In this document: piece by piece, positions 38,917 through 48,435 of the stretch
How the letters are laid out: each line of letters opens with the position of its first letter
Position numbering within the stretch: the stretch's first letter is position 1
Source of the DNA: Hyaloscypha bicolor E
Lineage: Eukaryota; Ascomycota; Leotiomycetes; Helotiales; Hyaloscyphaceae
DNA: 64,000 nucleotides
Direction of reading: 5' to 3'
NCBI RefSeq assembly: GCF_002865645.1
Contig: NW_020194618.1
Coordinates: forward strand, 712,885-776,884
Translations under genes and position numbers: made by a program
Notes under the pieces: generated by a model
The model's input: the letters and a program-made list of their open reading frames with translations, nothing else
Database searches by the model: none
Told to the model about the DNA's origin: nothing

Positions 38917-39760
38917 TAATATTATTATAAAAAGTTATTGAAAAAATATTTATAAAGCTATTTTATATAAGAATATCTATAATTATAATAAAACTATTTT
39001 CGAGAATATTAAGCTTTATAATACTAAACTCGAGAATAATATTAAATACTATATAGCTATAATTAATCGGTTTATAATAACTCTAGTTATTTCTATTTTA
39101 TTTACTTCTATTATCTTTATAATTCCGGCTACTTTAAACTCTTCTCTAAAGAATTCCGAACTATCTTTTACTTATTTCTATTTAGAATTTCTAGTATCTT
39201 ATATTTTCTTTAGAAATACTAGAGTTACTAAGTTTCTAGATCTAATTCTCTTTACTAGAAATTATACTATCTTTAATAACTAGCTAGTCTAGATTAAAAA
39301 TAAGCTATAAAGAAATACTAATTTATATCTCTTTAAGAATTTCAAAATTATTTATATTTCTAGTAAACTTACTAGTAATACTTTTACCCTAACTAATTCT
39401 TATATAAATAACAATAATCCGAATTAGTACTATTAGCTTTTAGAGTTATATTTTTATTTAAAGAAGCTATACTCTAGTTAAGTATTTTAGAAATTCTATA
39501 TTTTCTTCTTATAATTATTTATAGAAAATAGTATTAGTCTTTAAGATATTAAATATAAACTAAATAAAAAGCTTTTACTAAAGCTCTAGAAATTAATATA
39601 TTTATATTATAATAATTCTTCTATTAATATTATTTACTTTACTTAATATTATATTACTAATAATTAGTAAATTAAAGCTATATATAAGAAAACTAAAAAG
39701 TATAAAAAGATAAAAGCTATTTTAGTTAAGTTTATTTCTAGTACTATATCCTCTTATAGG
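38917..39760. repeat. RIP-degraded block right of the TRIM
   Basis: The continuation of the gag-like relic up to about 39430, then unassigned AT-rich sequence to the composition boundary near 39760. Confidence 0.6.
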
Positions 39761-40050
39761 AAACCTGGTAACAACTCCAACTGGCCGTAAGAGGTTCATA
39801 GTTACAAGCCTTTGGTATGTTCGCTCATATAGTACTAGAAATGCTTTCTATAAGGTCTACGGGGGCACTAAAACACCGCGGGATCAGGGACCCGGGACTG
39901 CTTATAGAGGATGTCTTTTACCCCTCGTGGTTTTTGGCCTCTTTTACAAGCAGGACTCTATATATAAATATCCTATAAGCTTAGCACGTCCCCATACCCC
40001 ATGGGAGGTTTATAGGAAAGCTAGTTTCTTCTAGTTTTCCGCTGGACGCA
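39761..40050. other. Ordinary-composition segment of unknown nature
   Basis: About 290 bases with CpG-containing stretches (for example CACCGCGGGATCAGGGACCC) sit between the RIP block and the motif cluster. There is no open frame and no tRNA-like box pair that I can defend. It may be the terminal part of a mobile element. Confidence 0.35.
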
Positions 40051-40080
40051 AATAATAATAATCATCATCATCATCATTAT
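40051..40080. repeat. Trinucleotide microsatellite (AAT)n/(ATC)n
   Basis: Four AAT-type units are followed by about six ATC units directly before the first copy of the 18-base motif. Confidence 0.9.
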
Positions 40081-40096
40081 CCATGTATATGGACAA

Positions 40097-41592
40097 GCAC
40101 TGCAATTTTAGCGTGGACGGAGGGAACGAGTGTGTGCCGATTCCTGTTCAAGCACCAAGCATAATGCATTGGCAATTTGTGCCGGAAGGAGCACGCATAC
40201 TCGGAAGCACTGCAATTTTAGCGTCCAAGTAAGGAACGAATATGAGGCTGACAAACCGGTTCCCCTCGTTGATGCTAAAATTGCAGTGCTTTGTTAACGC
40301 TAAAATTGGAGTGCAGTGAATGGTTCGGTTATTTAGCCTCGCGCCCGATGAATTCGTTCTCTCCTTCGACGCTAAAATTGCAGTACAGAATACACCTATA
40401 ATTAAACATTGTTTTTATATTTTTTTTAGAAGGAGAGATACATGCCCGGGTAATTACAACTAATAAAAGCTCCGCAGTCTACCCTAAACCAAGGCTATAG
40501 AGGTGTTCCCCAGCCACCGTATATAAGAGTGCCTGTAGTCCATACTTTGTAATATCGCTCTGCCCTTTATATAGTTATCGGAGGATATAAGGTATCTCAA
40601 TTAATGCAAGTTTAGGTATGCCGACCCTATAGCTAGCAATATACCAGCCTCTACAGTATCTAGTATATATAGAGAAAGTAGAAGCGTAGTATATACCTCG
40701 TGCTCCCTCTTTTTAGCCCGTGGAACTTTATATAGTGTCCCAAAACTACCTATCCGTCCGTTGTGATGCCGTAGCAAAAGCCAAAACTGGGAAGAGTGAC
40801 AAGAAGACGACTTCATGCAGTACTGCAATTTTAGCGTCCAAGGACTCAAGGAGAGAACGAATTTATCGGGCATAGGCTGAAGAACAGAGAGCGCTGGTTA
40901 CCGACTGCACTGCAATCTTAGCGTAAAGGAGAGGACGAGGGTACCGATTCAGCAGCACGCGTTTGGCGTGCCCAACTTTGCACTGAAATTCTAGCGCAGT
41001 GGAGAGAATGTCTGTGGGGTAATTCCCACGCCAGGGATAATGAGTCGGGCACACCGCAAATCACTGCAATTTTAGCGTCAACTAGGGGAACGACGACTCG
41101 CCAAGCCCGCGAGCACTGCAATTTTAGCGTCCAAGTGAGGAACGAATATGAGGCTGACGAACCGGTTCCCCTCGTTGACGCTAAAATTGCAGTGCTTTGC
41201 CAACAAACCCGGCGTGGATATCGTCTCTCGTTAGCGCTGAAATTGCAGTGCGGTGAATGGTTCGGGTCTTCAGCCTCGCGCCCGATGAATCAAATTCGTG
41301 CGCTCCCTGGACGCTAAAATTGCAGTGCTCCATGGGGTCTGAAACGACCCCCGAAGGCACGACCACATGAACCTCCTTCCAGCCAGCGGAGTATTGCCAT
41401 CACACAGGCCACGTGCGTCCACCGGGGGCGACCGATGCACTGCAATTTTAGCATCAACGAGGAGGAACGACGGCTCGCACACCGACAGTCATGTGTTGGC
41501 AAGAGGCTCTGGGAGCCGCACTGCAGGCTCCACCCATGCAAGATCTGGGATAAGTCGTCAAGCCAGCCTGCCCCGTACTGCAATTTTAGCGT
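40097..41592. repeat. Motif cluster 1: 15 copies of an 18-base motif
   Basis: The core is GCACTGCAATTTTAGCGT, often followed by CCAAG or CAACGAGG and then GGAACGA. Forward copies start at 40097, 40207, 40820, 40907, 40980, 41061, 41113, 41437 and 41575. Reverse copies start at 40272, 40297, 40369, 41178, 41234 and 41311. Spacing is irregular (25-138 bases, one gap of 451) and spacers differ. Two 83-base units bounded by forward and reverse copies (40207-40289, 41113-41195) are almost identical, so some copies may be inverted termini of tiny MITE-like modules. The segment 40204-40390 is duplicated at 41110-41331. No coding function is supported. Confidence 0.85.
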
Positions 41593-41780
41593 GCACGAGG
41601 CGACTCAACACCAGCCTCCTGTTTTTAGAGAAAAATAAGGTCACGTGCGAAGCCGTGCGAAGCGGGTGAAGAGGTTCGAACGGGTAGGGGAGTGACTTGA
41701 CGCAGATAGCAAAAGAAGGTAGCTTCGAGGGAATTCTTTGAAATCCTGCAAAGATGCAACTGACCAGCCACTAGACTCAT
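40820..41780 (+). repeat. Left arm of a rearranged inverted duplication
   Basis: The arm contains most of motif cluster 1 and, at its inner end (about 41593-41780), a fragment that is the reverse complement of the F-box pseudogene exon and intron at 46020-46190. Shared landmarks are AAGGTCACGTGC, GACGCAGATAGC and GTAGCTTCGAGG. Module order in the outer half is shuffled relative to the right arm. Confidence 0.7.
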
Positions 41781-42821
41781 ATGCAACTCAGCACTCGCTG
41801 ACCTACTGTAAAACATATGCAACCTCCCACAGCATCTCTGAACAGCAAGAATATTTTCATGTCTTTTATTCATCTCTGCGCCTCACTATTCACACCCCAC
41901 CACTATCGAAATCCAAAACTACATACATACATCTCTGACCTCACCTCACCTCTCGCAACATCGACATCGATGGAACGAAAAGCAAAATGCAAAACGTAGA
42001 CTCCATCCTTCCCTCGATATCTCAAGCCGACCTGTGAAGCGGCGAGTATATAACAGAAGGGAACCGGCACCAGGCTATCCACACTCGATCATCACAACCA
42101 CACACATCACTTTATCCTCCCCACCATAGATCTCCTTCTCTCATTCATCCAAAACCACAGCAAGCACCAAGCAGGAGATCTCCGCAACCACCACCAAAAT
42201 AACATCATATCCAATCAGAGATCGAATCCACCACCGTCAATCGAGAAAGCAAAAGAAGATCGGCACAAGGCCAATCAAAGCGCACAACGAAGCGAAAGAG
42301 CAAAAGTGTTGTGAAAAAAGATGTGCGCGGAATACAGGGTATGGGCGAATCGAACGTGACAAAATGAGTATGCCAAACAAGCGAAGAATGGAACGGGGAT
42401 GGGGAATATCTCTTCATCCGGGAGTTGTATGTTTGATTTTCGCTCAGAGGTATCGTATCGAAGGTCAGGGAAGGTCAAAGGGGAAAGTCATCAAGCCGTA
42501 AACGTCTATCGCTCTGTCCTAAGGATAGGAGGGAAAGAGAAGATAGACCCGTAATGAAGGAGAGCGATGTTACGCATCGTCGGTTGCGGGGGTATAAAAC
42601 GTGGGGCAGGATGTCGCATCGTAGAGTTTGTATAAACAGAGGGTAGATGCGTCGCATCAGAGAAATTGGGTTTGGATTGGAATGCCGGGGTTGCTGAGGC
42701 GCTTGGAGGACATCCGTCGCTCTAGGAATTGAAGATCGCAGCCCGAGAAGGAAGAATGTCAACACCACCCATAAACACCACCCGTCATCGTCAGTCGGTC
42801 ATGGACAGTAGTTCGTTATTC
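41781..42821. other. Intergenic; promoter-like region without a supported gene
   Basis: A TATA-like GAGTATATAACAG at about 42044-42056 is followed by CA-rich leader-like sequence (42080-42130), but no convincing coding frame follows on the plus strand. It may include the terminator side of the GPI-protein gene or a non-coding transcript. Confidence 0.35.
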
Positions 42822-43139
42822 TTACAGCAGCGCTGCAGCGATCATGACCAGGACGCTTGCGCCGCCGGCATACATGCCGTTCAGACTCGATGCCGCACCC
42901 ATGTAGTTCGCAGGTATCGACTTCGTCGGTGCACTTGCGGAGGCGCTCAGGTATGTTGCTCCTGTTGGGGTCGTGGAGGTCGTGGAGTTGGTTGCGTAGG
43001 TCGAGGTCACGGCGTACACTTGCGAGACGGTGATGGTTTTCGTGAGCGTCGCGGTCGAGGTTATCGTTGTCGTGGAGGTCGTGTCTGCGATGGCCAGCAG
43101 AGGGAGGAGGAGGGCCGTAGCTAGTGACGAGAAGCGCAT
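42822..43139 (-). CDS. Small Ser/Thr-rich GPI-anchored cell-wall protein (105 residues)
   Basis: One exon on the minus strand. I chose the ATG at 43139 (MRFSSLATALLLPLLAIA), because it begins a clear signal peptide. An in-frame ATG 22 codons further upstream would hide that signal. After the cleavage site the chain is very rich in Thr and Ser (TSTTTITSTATLTKTITVS), so it is likely O-mannosylated, and it has an N-glycosylation site (NST). The last 20 residues are small and hydrophobic (GGASVLVMIAAALL) after a short Ser/Gly/Asn stretch, the hallmark of a GPI-anchor signal. The length and make-up fit small fungal wall or plasma-membrane surface proteins. No enzymatic domain is present and the specific role is unknown. 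Confidence 0.8.
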   Translation of the reverse strand: MRFSSLATALLLPLLAIADTTSTTTITSTATLTKTITVSQVYAVTSTYATNSTTSTTPTGATYLSASASAPTKSIPANYMGAASSLNGMYAGGASVLVMIAAALL

Positions 43140-45767
43140 TTTGAGGTGTGTGAAGAGTGTACGGAGAAACGAAGGATAAACGTATGTCCACGATAGTGAT
43201 ATCAACAGCAGTGGATGCGATAGATAGATGTGATCATCGAATGCTTGCGCCGAGCGATAGAATGTTTCAATATATTCCTTCCGCGATCAAAGAGATGCTT
43301 TGGGTTGTGTTCGTGCGTCTTGTTTCGAACTGTCGTGTGCTTGGGCTGGCGTGCGCGACGACGGAGCTGAATCGAATCGAATCGACGATGAATTGTGCCT
43401 GTCTTAAAGAGCGTAGTGAGTATAGCGTGCTTGCGTTATACTCGGATAGCGATGGTATCGATCTTTCAAAGACGAGAATAGACTTTGCCAACGAAGTCTG
43501 GGGTGCGAAAGAGCGAATGTTTGGAAGGAAGGATTGAGGAAGGACTGGGAGGGAAAGGGAGGGGAGCAGTGGGGAGTTCAAGCGAGCGAGTTGTTGGGCG
43601 GCGCTGAGGGTCGAGATGGCGTGGGACGGGAGAGATTATTTCGAGGTGGTCTGGGCACACGCACACGCACACGCACAGCGGCAATTTGCAAGAGCCAAGA
43701 AGGCAGGACCGGACAGGACCAGACGAGAATATGTAATGTACAAAGAACGGGTGGCCGGCCATTCAACCTGAAGCCGGCAACACCACAAAACCAACAAGGA
43801 AATTGTAAACTCGCCGAGAAACAGTTCACCAGAAGAAGGAGGTGCTGAGGTGCTGAGGCTGATCTCGTCCGGTGTTGAGTGCGGTTCGTCGCATCACATC
43901 AAGGCTATCCTCGTGGCATCCACTGGCGCAAGTCTCTTCCAGTCTTGGTCCAGGCATGCAATCTGGGGGTCCTCCCAACTCTCCAAGGGGAGTGCTGGCA
44001 CTGCTGGCATCCTCCAGGCTGTGGCGGCAGCACTCCTCCTCCGACCAACAGCCCGAAATTGGCCCAGATTGCACTCCATCCCCAATTCAATTCCTCCCCC
44101 TCCACAGGCGATTCCGCCGTGTCGCCTTAATTTTAATTCTGGCAGGGAGTGCGCAGCAAGGCACATGGATGTGATGAAACCGACGTCGTCTCACTGGTTG
44201 GCCACCCACAGGGCTGGTCTAGCGGCCGCGGTTCCTGGCCTAGCGCAAATCATCTAGCAAAAACGCTTTACCCTGTTCGGCTGTTCCTGAGATCCGCCAT
44301 CTTGGCCACGAAGGATCCCGCGAACCAGAAGCGCTGGCGAGAAAATCTCAGATGAAAGCTCTGCTAGGCGCGGGCAGAAATCGACAAGTGAGCATCGCGC
44401 GGGGATGGGCGATAACGATGTCTTGTGCAACTGCAACTTCCACTTGACTTTTCTTTGCGCTTTTGTTCATGATCTTGATCCGTTTCTCGATGTGTTTGTT
44501 GGTGACGAGGTGACGATGTGATGTGCAGGTTGAGCGATGGCGGGGTGGCTGAAGTTTCAAACTCGTGGTGAGAGCGCCACGTGTGCAAGCATCCAGTTCA
44601 TCACCGACCGCCCCACGCTCTGCTCCGACGAAGATCACAAATATGGTGGTGGAAGGTCTCTCTCACTTATCGCGGTGGATCGTGTGGTCGCGCTTGGGCA
44701 AACGACAGCGAGATTGCGCAGCTCCCCTGACTCAGGTGACTTTCCCCTCCTTTTCATCTGATCCCGAAGCGATCAGGATCAGATCAAATCTCGCAACCGC
44801 ATGTTTCCAGATCCAGCCTATGATCCCTCTGTGCTCGGCAAGCGATAATAATCAGGCGAGATCCTCCGCCCCTGCTGCTTCCTCAGCTGCACGGGTATTT
44901 GTCAAAGGCATCACTTTTTCTATTCTCAGCTTCCGCACATTCCTATCCGTCTGTGGGGCCGCCTTCGCCACCAACCCTCCAAAAATATCGCAAACTCAGT
45001 AAGCCTGTTCTGTAGCACCTCGTGTGACTGCGTTCCTCTTAATAACGTTCCGTTGAAACCTTCCTAATCTCGTTCCTCGCCGTCGCTGCGTCAAGTCATG
45101 TTTATTTCTAGGACATGGAGACATGACGGAACGTGCCCATGCCCAAGCAACACAAGTCATTTCTCCATTCTTGGTGCGCCGTCAAACAGCTCGTTCTCCA
45201 CAGACAGACAAACATCACGGCTGCAGCTCTTCGGCCGGCCCAGTGGTAAGTGCAAAAGCGACCGCAACCGCGCTCCTAAAACGAGGCTTGCGTCAGAAAG
45301 CGGTTGGGCCAAGCGGTCGTCGGGAAGGGTTGCCCGTTCCGCAGAAAGGCGAACGCATCTCGGAGATGTGGTGAGGAATTTTGAAGGACGCTGTTTGGTG
45401 TTTGATTTTCGTGGAGGTGTTTGATCGTTTGATCCACCAGATCTGGAGGAGGGAGGGGCCGGTTAGTGAAAGGCCGCTGGTCATGTGACGTCAGACCTCT
45501 TTCGCGTCGGTTTTGGGATGTTATGGTAGGCTTTTGAAAATTGAGCTTTTTTCATCTATATATTGCTGTCGTTAGAGATTCAACTGATTTGAAGCTTTTT
45601 GGTTGGAGGCAAACGTTTTGTCATATCACGTGCTGAAGCTTTGTCAGCAAAATGTTGCCTGTCTAACGTCGATCGAGGCGATCCCGTGCAGCGTTGCTTA
45701 ACTTCCTTCATAGTTTCTTCACAACTGCTTCACATCTTCGAGATCCTCATCGACTCCGATCAAAACT
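43140..45767. other. Long intergenic region inside the inverted arms
   Basis: Upstream side of the GPI-protein gene. It holds a CA-type microsatellite at 43655-43678. Overlapping open frames on both strands (for example 43157-43537 plus, 43850-44257 plus, 44348-44638 minus, 44565-45002 plus) show no domains, and strong frames overlap each other, so I do not call them genes. GC content is normal and no RIP signature is seen. Confidence 0.45.
43655..43678. repeat. CA/CG microsatellite
   Basis: Alternating GCACAC units (GCACACGCACACGCACACG), upstream of the GPI-protein gene. Confidence 0.85.
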
Positions 45768-46019
45768 ATGGTTTTCAACAAACTCCCAGATGAGTTCGAA
45801 ATCTTTGTGTTCCACCCGCTGCTTGTTGACCAGTGAGAGTACGAGCAGAACGCCAACCTCGCGCGAGTAGTTCGTTGCTGTCGCCACTTCTATGACCTTG
45901 CAGTTCCAATTCTACATTCGTCTTTCAATTGCGAAGGAAAAGCGAGGTCCTTAGCCTTCCTCCGTACGGTGTTGAAACGACCAGATCTCGCGATTTACCA
46001 TAAAGCGCTTGAAAGGTTC

Positions 46020-46925
46020 ATTTGAGTCCAGTGGCTAATCAATTGCATCTTTGCAGAATTTCCAAGAACCTCTCCTCGAAGCTACCTGCTTTCTTGGCTA
46101 TCTGCGTCAACTCATGTCGCTCCTCTACTGCCCGGTTCAACTCTTTACCCGCTTTGCACGTGACCTTACTTTTCTCTGAAAACTAAGGTGGAGGCCGGTG
46201 TTAACTCGCCTTATGCACGCTAAAATTGCAGTGCGCAGGCGACTGGGATACCGTATGCGGTGGAGCTTGCAGCGCGGCTTCCAGAGCCTCGTGCCAACAC
46301 ATGATTCTCGGTGTGCGAGCCGTCGTCGTTCCTCCTCGTTGACGCTAAAATTGCAGTGCTCCCTCAATGGGGTAACTTGGTGTCAGCGATGTGGGTGTCC
46401 GTCCCTCCTCGTTAACGCTAAAATTGCAGTGCACGAGACCGGCGCACAACAAGATGCTCGGCTCTTCAGCCTATGCCCGATGAATTCGTCCTCTCCTTGG
46501 ACGCTAAAATTGCAGTGAAACCAATGAGCAATGAGAGGTTTAGCGAATGCCGCCTCATTATCCCTGGCATAGGAATTACCCCACAGACATTCTCTCCTCC
46601 TTTGCGCTAGAATTTCAGTGCAAAGTTGGGCTCAGCTCTCCAAGAGCCACACGCCAAACACGTACTGCTGAATCGGTACCCTGGTCCTCTCCTTTACGCT
46701 AAGATTGCAGTGCACGCGGTATCGGCGCTCCTCGGCGCTAAAACTGTGGTGCAGTACCTCGGTTCTTCAGCCTATGCCCGATGAATTCGTTCTCTCCTTG
46801 AGTCCTTGGACGCTAAAATTGCAGTGAGGCAAGTGATCAACCTGGAGGGATCGCCCGAGAGGCTTGGCGCATGCCCGACTCATTATCCCTGGCGTAGGAA
46901 TTAACCTTACCCCACAGACATTATC
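46020..46925 (-). repeat. Right arm of a rearranged inverted duplication
   Basis: The mirror of the left arm: F-box sequence first (46020-46190), then motif cluster 2, then a stretch with ACTCATTATCCCTGGCGTAG that matches the reverse complement of 41025-41050. The arms enclose about 4.2 kb. Confidence 0.7.
46217..46827. repeat. Motif cluster 2: 8 reverse copies of the 18-base motif
   Basis: Copies start at 46217, 46342, 46415, 46501, 46604, 46696, 46735 and 46810, all in reverse orientation (ACGCTAAAATTGCAGTGC). Spacers here are reverse-complement relatives of cluster 1 spacers. The piece from 46604 to 46713 matches 40907-40997, and the two Leu/Ser-like spacers with GCCCGATGAATTCGT match the one after 40837. 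The cluster interrupts an F-box pseudogene. Confidence 0.85.
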
Positions 46926-48435
46926 TCACATCCGGATTATAACTCGAATCCACAAGGCGACCTCCTATACCGACGACCAGAGTTTTCGTTGGGTGCCAAA
47001 TTATAAGGGCTTAAGGCCGCACTGAATAAGGGATGTGACGACAAGAGTTTAAGAGATAATGGTACGATGCGTTCTCTTTCGATCGATGTCAAACAGCTGG
47101 CTCCCACTGGATCGATATTCCTAGAAGATGGGATTCGATCACCGCCCTGCTGACCCTCCTTCTCCTGAACCTCTCGACGTCCAAGCTAGCAACCTATGTT
47201 GATAATTGGATGGACGACGCTGAGTTCGTACCTTATGTCTTTGAAGCTACAAACTCTGGACGGACCCCCGGCGTACTTCCTGAGCAGTCTCCGCATGATC
47301 GAAAGGCAGTGAGGGAATTTGAGGACTCCCCATCTCCAGACTCAATCCTGCCCTTCCTGCAGCTCAAGTCCATCCGACAAGTTGCACTGCCTAATTCAAT
47401 CACCAACGGAGGGTGCGACGAGCACATGAACGACGAGGATATCAAAGACCCAATATTGCGCGTCACTCACCTCTCATTCCTCCCAGAATCTGACATCCAG
47501 ATTCCTCCGGTCTTTCCATGGCCTCATACATTTCTCATACGTCCGCTGGAACGAGGAGGATTCATACCGCCAGAGGTACGACGCGGACTTCTGCACTCTA
47601 AGGACTCCCTGCTAGAATTGACTCTGGTTGATGGCGGTGGAGAATATGAACAGGCGGATGAGAACGAGGAAGGCACCTCCACTCACGCCTGTGAACAAAC
47701 CGGTCCTTCCACTGGGATCTCTACTCGAGTTTCGACAAGGCAGTTGCGCTCGTGGGACGTGATAATACCCTGATGCGAAACATACTAGTTTCGAGCCTCT
47801 CACGCATGAACAGGCCTTGAGAGTTGTGGATAGCCTGCCATAGTCGTTGAAAGAATTGGCACTTAGGACATATTTTCCTCCCATAGATTAGGCCATTGAA
47901 GTACTTCTGGAGCGGAAACGACAAGGTGGACTAAAGAGCCTGAAGGAAATCGATCTGTTATTCCAGAAGGACTTTACAGAGCAGAAGATTCGAGACGACC
48001 CAGAAGGATGGAAGTATGAATTGCAGGTGATTAAAATAGGGATTCAGATTACGAGGTCTCGGGTGGGATTTTTTTCATTAGCGAAAGTTAGAAATGAATT
48101 GCAAAAGCCCTTTTGAGCATAGAGCTGGATTCGTTGGAGTATCTACTGTACCACCGCCACATTCATATTAAATATCGAGATGTTGGTTGTTGGTTGTTGA
48201 TTGGGAAGGATTTTAGGCATTGATATTGGGGCAGTGCCTACATGGTACCCCTGACAAGGCTCCAACAGACAGATGCGGCGCAGCTTCCGCTTCAAAAGGA
48301 CATCACTCCCAACACCAACATCCCCCAATGTAAAATATATATTAACAGTATCAACAACATCTCCCATCCTTTCCAAGCGACCATAAGGAATCACCACTTC
48401 ATCACGTGGAAAGAGCTTCGTCTCTCAGACCCGCC

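Larger units (their letters stand above)
38160..39430 (+). pseudogene. Ty3/gypsy-like gag relic, split by the TRIM
   Basis: A continuous plus-strand frame can be read on both sides of the TRIM once the insert and one GATAT copy are removed. Before the insert it reads KNYIITRELYK-stop-AKKLN; after it come IPATLNSSLKNSELSF, then TRVTKFLDLILFTRNYTIF, then FKIIYISSKLTSNTFTL. The spacing of a Phe-x-Asn/Asp-Asn/Asp-Trp-like motif, followed about 30 residues later by K-I-x-Y-x-x-S-x-L, resembles Ty3/gypsy Gag capsid regions of fungi. Stops are of the Gln/Trp-to-stop kind. It ends near 39760, where composition changes, so pol is missing. Gag assignment is by overall resemblance and moderate. Confidence 0.5.
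45768..48114 (+). pseudogene. F-box/LRR-type protein gene, broken and split by motif cluster 2
   Basis: The first part starts at 45768 with MVFNKLPDEFEIFVFHPLL, followed by NLARVVRCCRHFYDLAVPIL. This is the layout of an F-box with its trailing Val-Cys-Arg-x-Phe/Tyr motif. A TGA at 45837 interrupts it (a CGA-to-TGA change would explain it). A possible 41-base intron (46016-46056) keeps the frame open to about 46187. Motif cluster 2 then interrupts the gene. Coding resumes at about 47110 (SITALLTLLLLNLS, typical of the Leu-rich part of such proteins), with a frame from 47210 to 48114 broken by TGA at 47771 and by TAG stops at Gln-like places. F-box proteins recruit substrates to SCF ubiquitin ligases through Skp1; this copy cannot. 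A partial inverted copy lies at 41593-41780. Confidence 0.6.

Noticed and set aside
21768..39760. The 18 kb AT-rich block as a centromere
   Set aside because: It contains identifiable RIPped retroelements and is one of three similar blocks in 64 kb; nothing specific for a centromere can be seen from sequence.
43157..43537. 126-codon plus-strand frame as a gene
   Set aside because: It overlaps the promoter of the GPI-protein gene, has no domain and no codon-use or splice support.
44565..45002. 145-codon plus-strand frame as a gene
   Set aside because: It overlaps strong minus-strand frames, is of low-complexity make-up and has no recognisable domain.
40097..46827. The repeated 18-base motif as a CRISPR array
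   Set aside because: Spacing is irregular, copies lie in both orientations, no cas genes are present and the genome is fungal.
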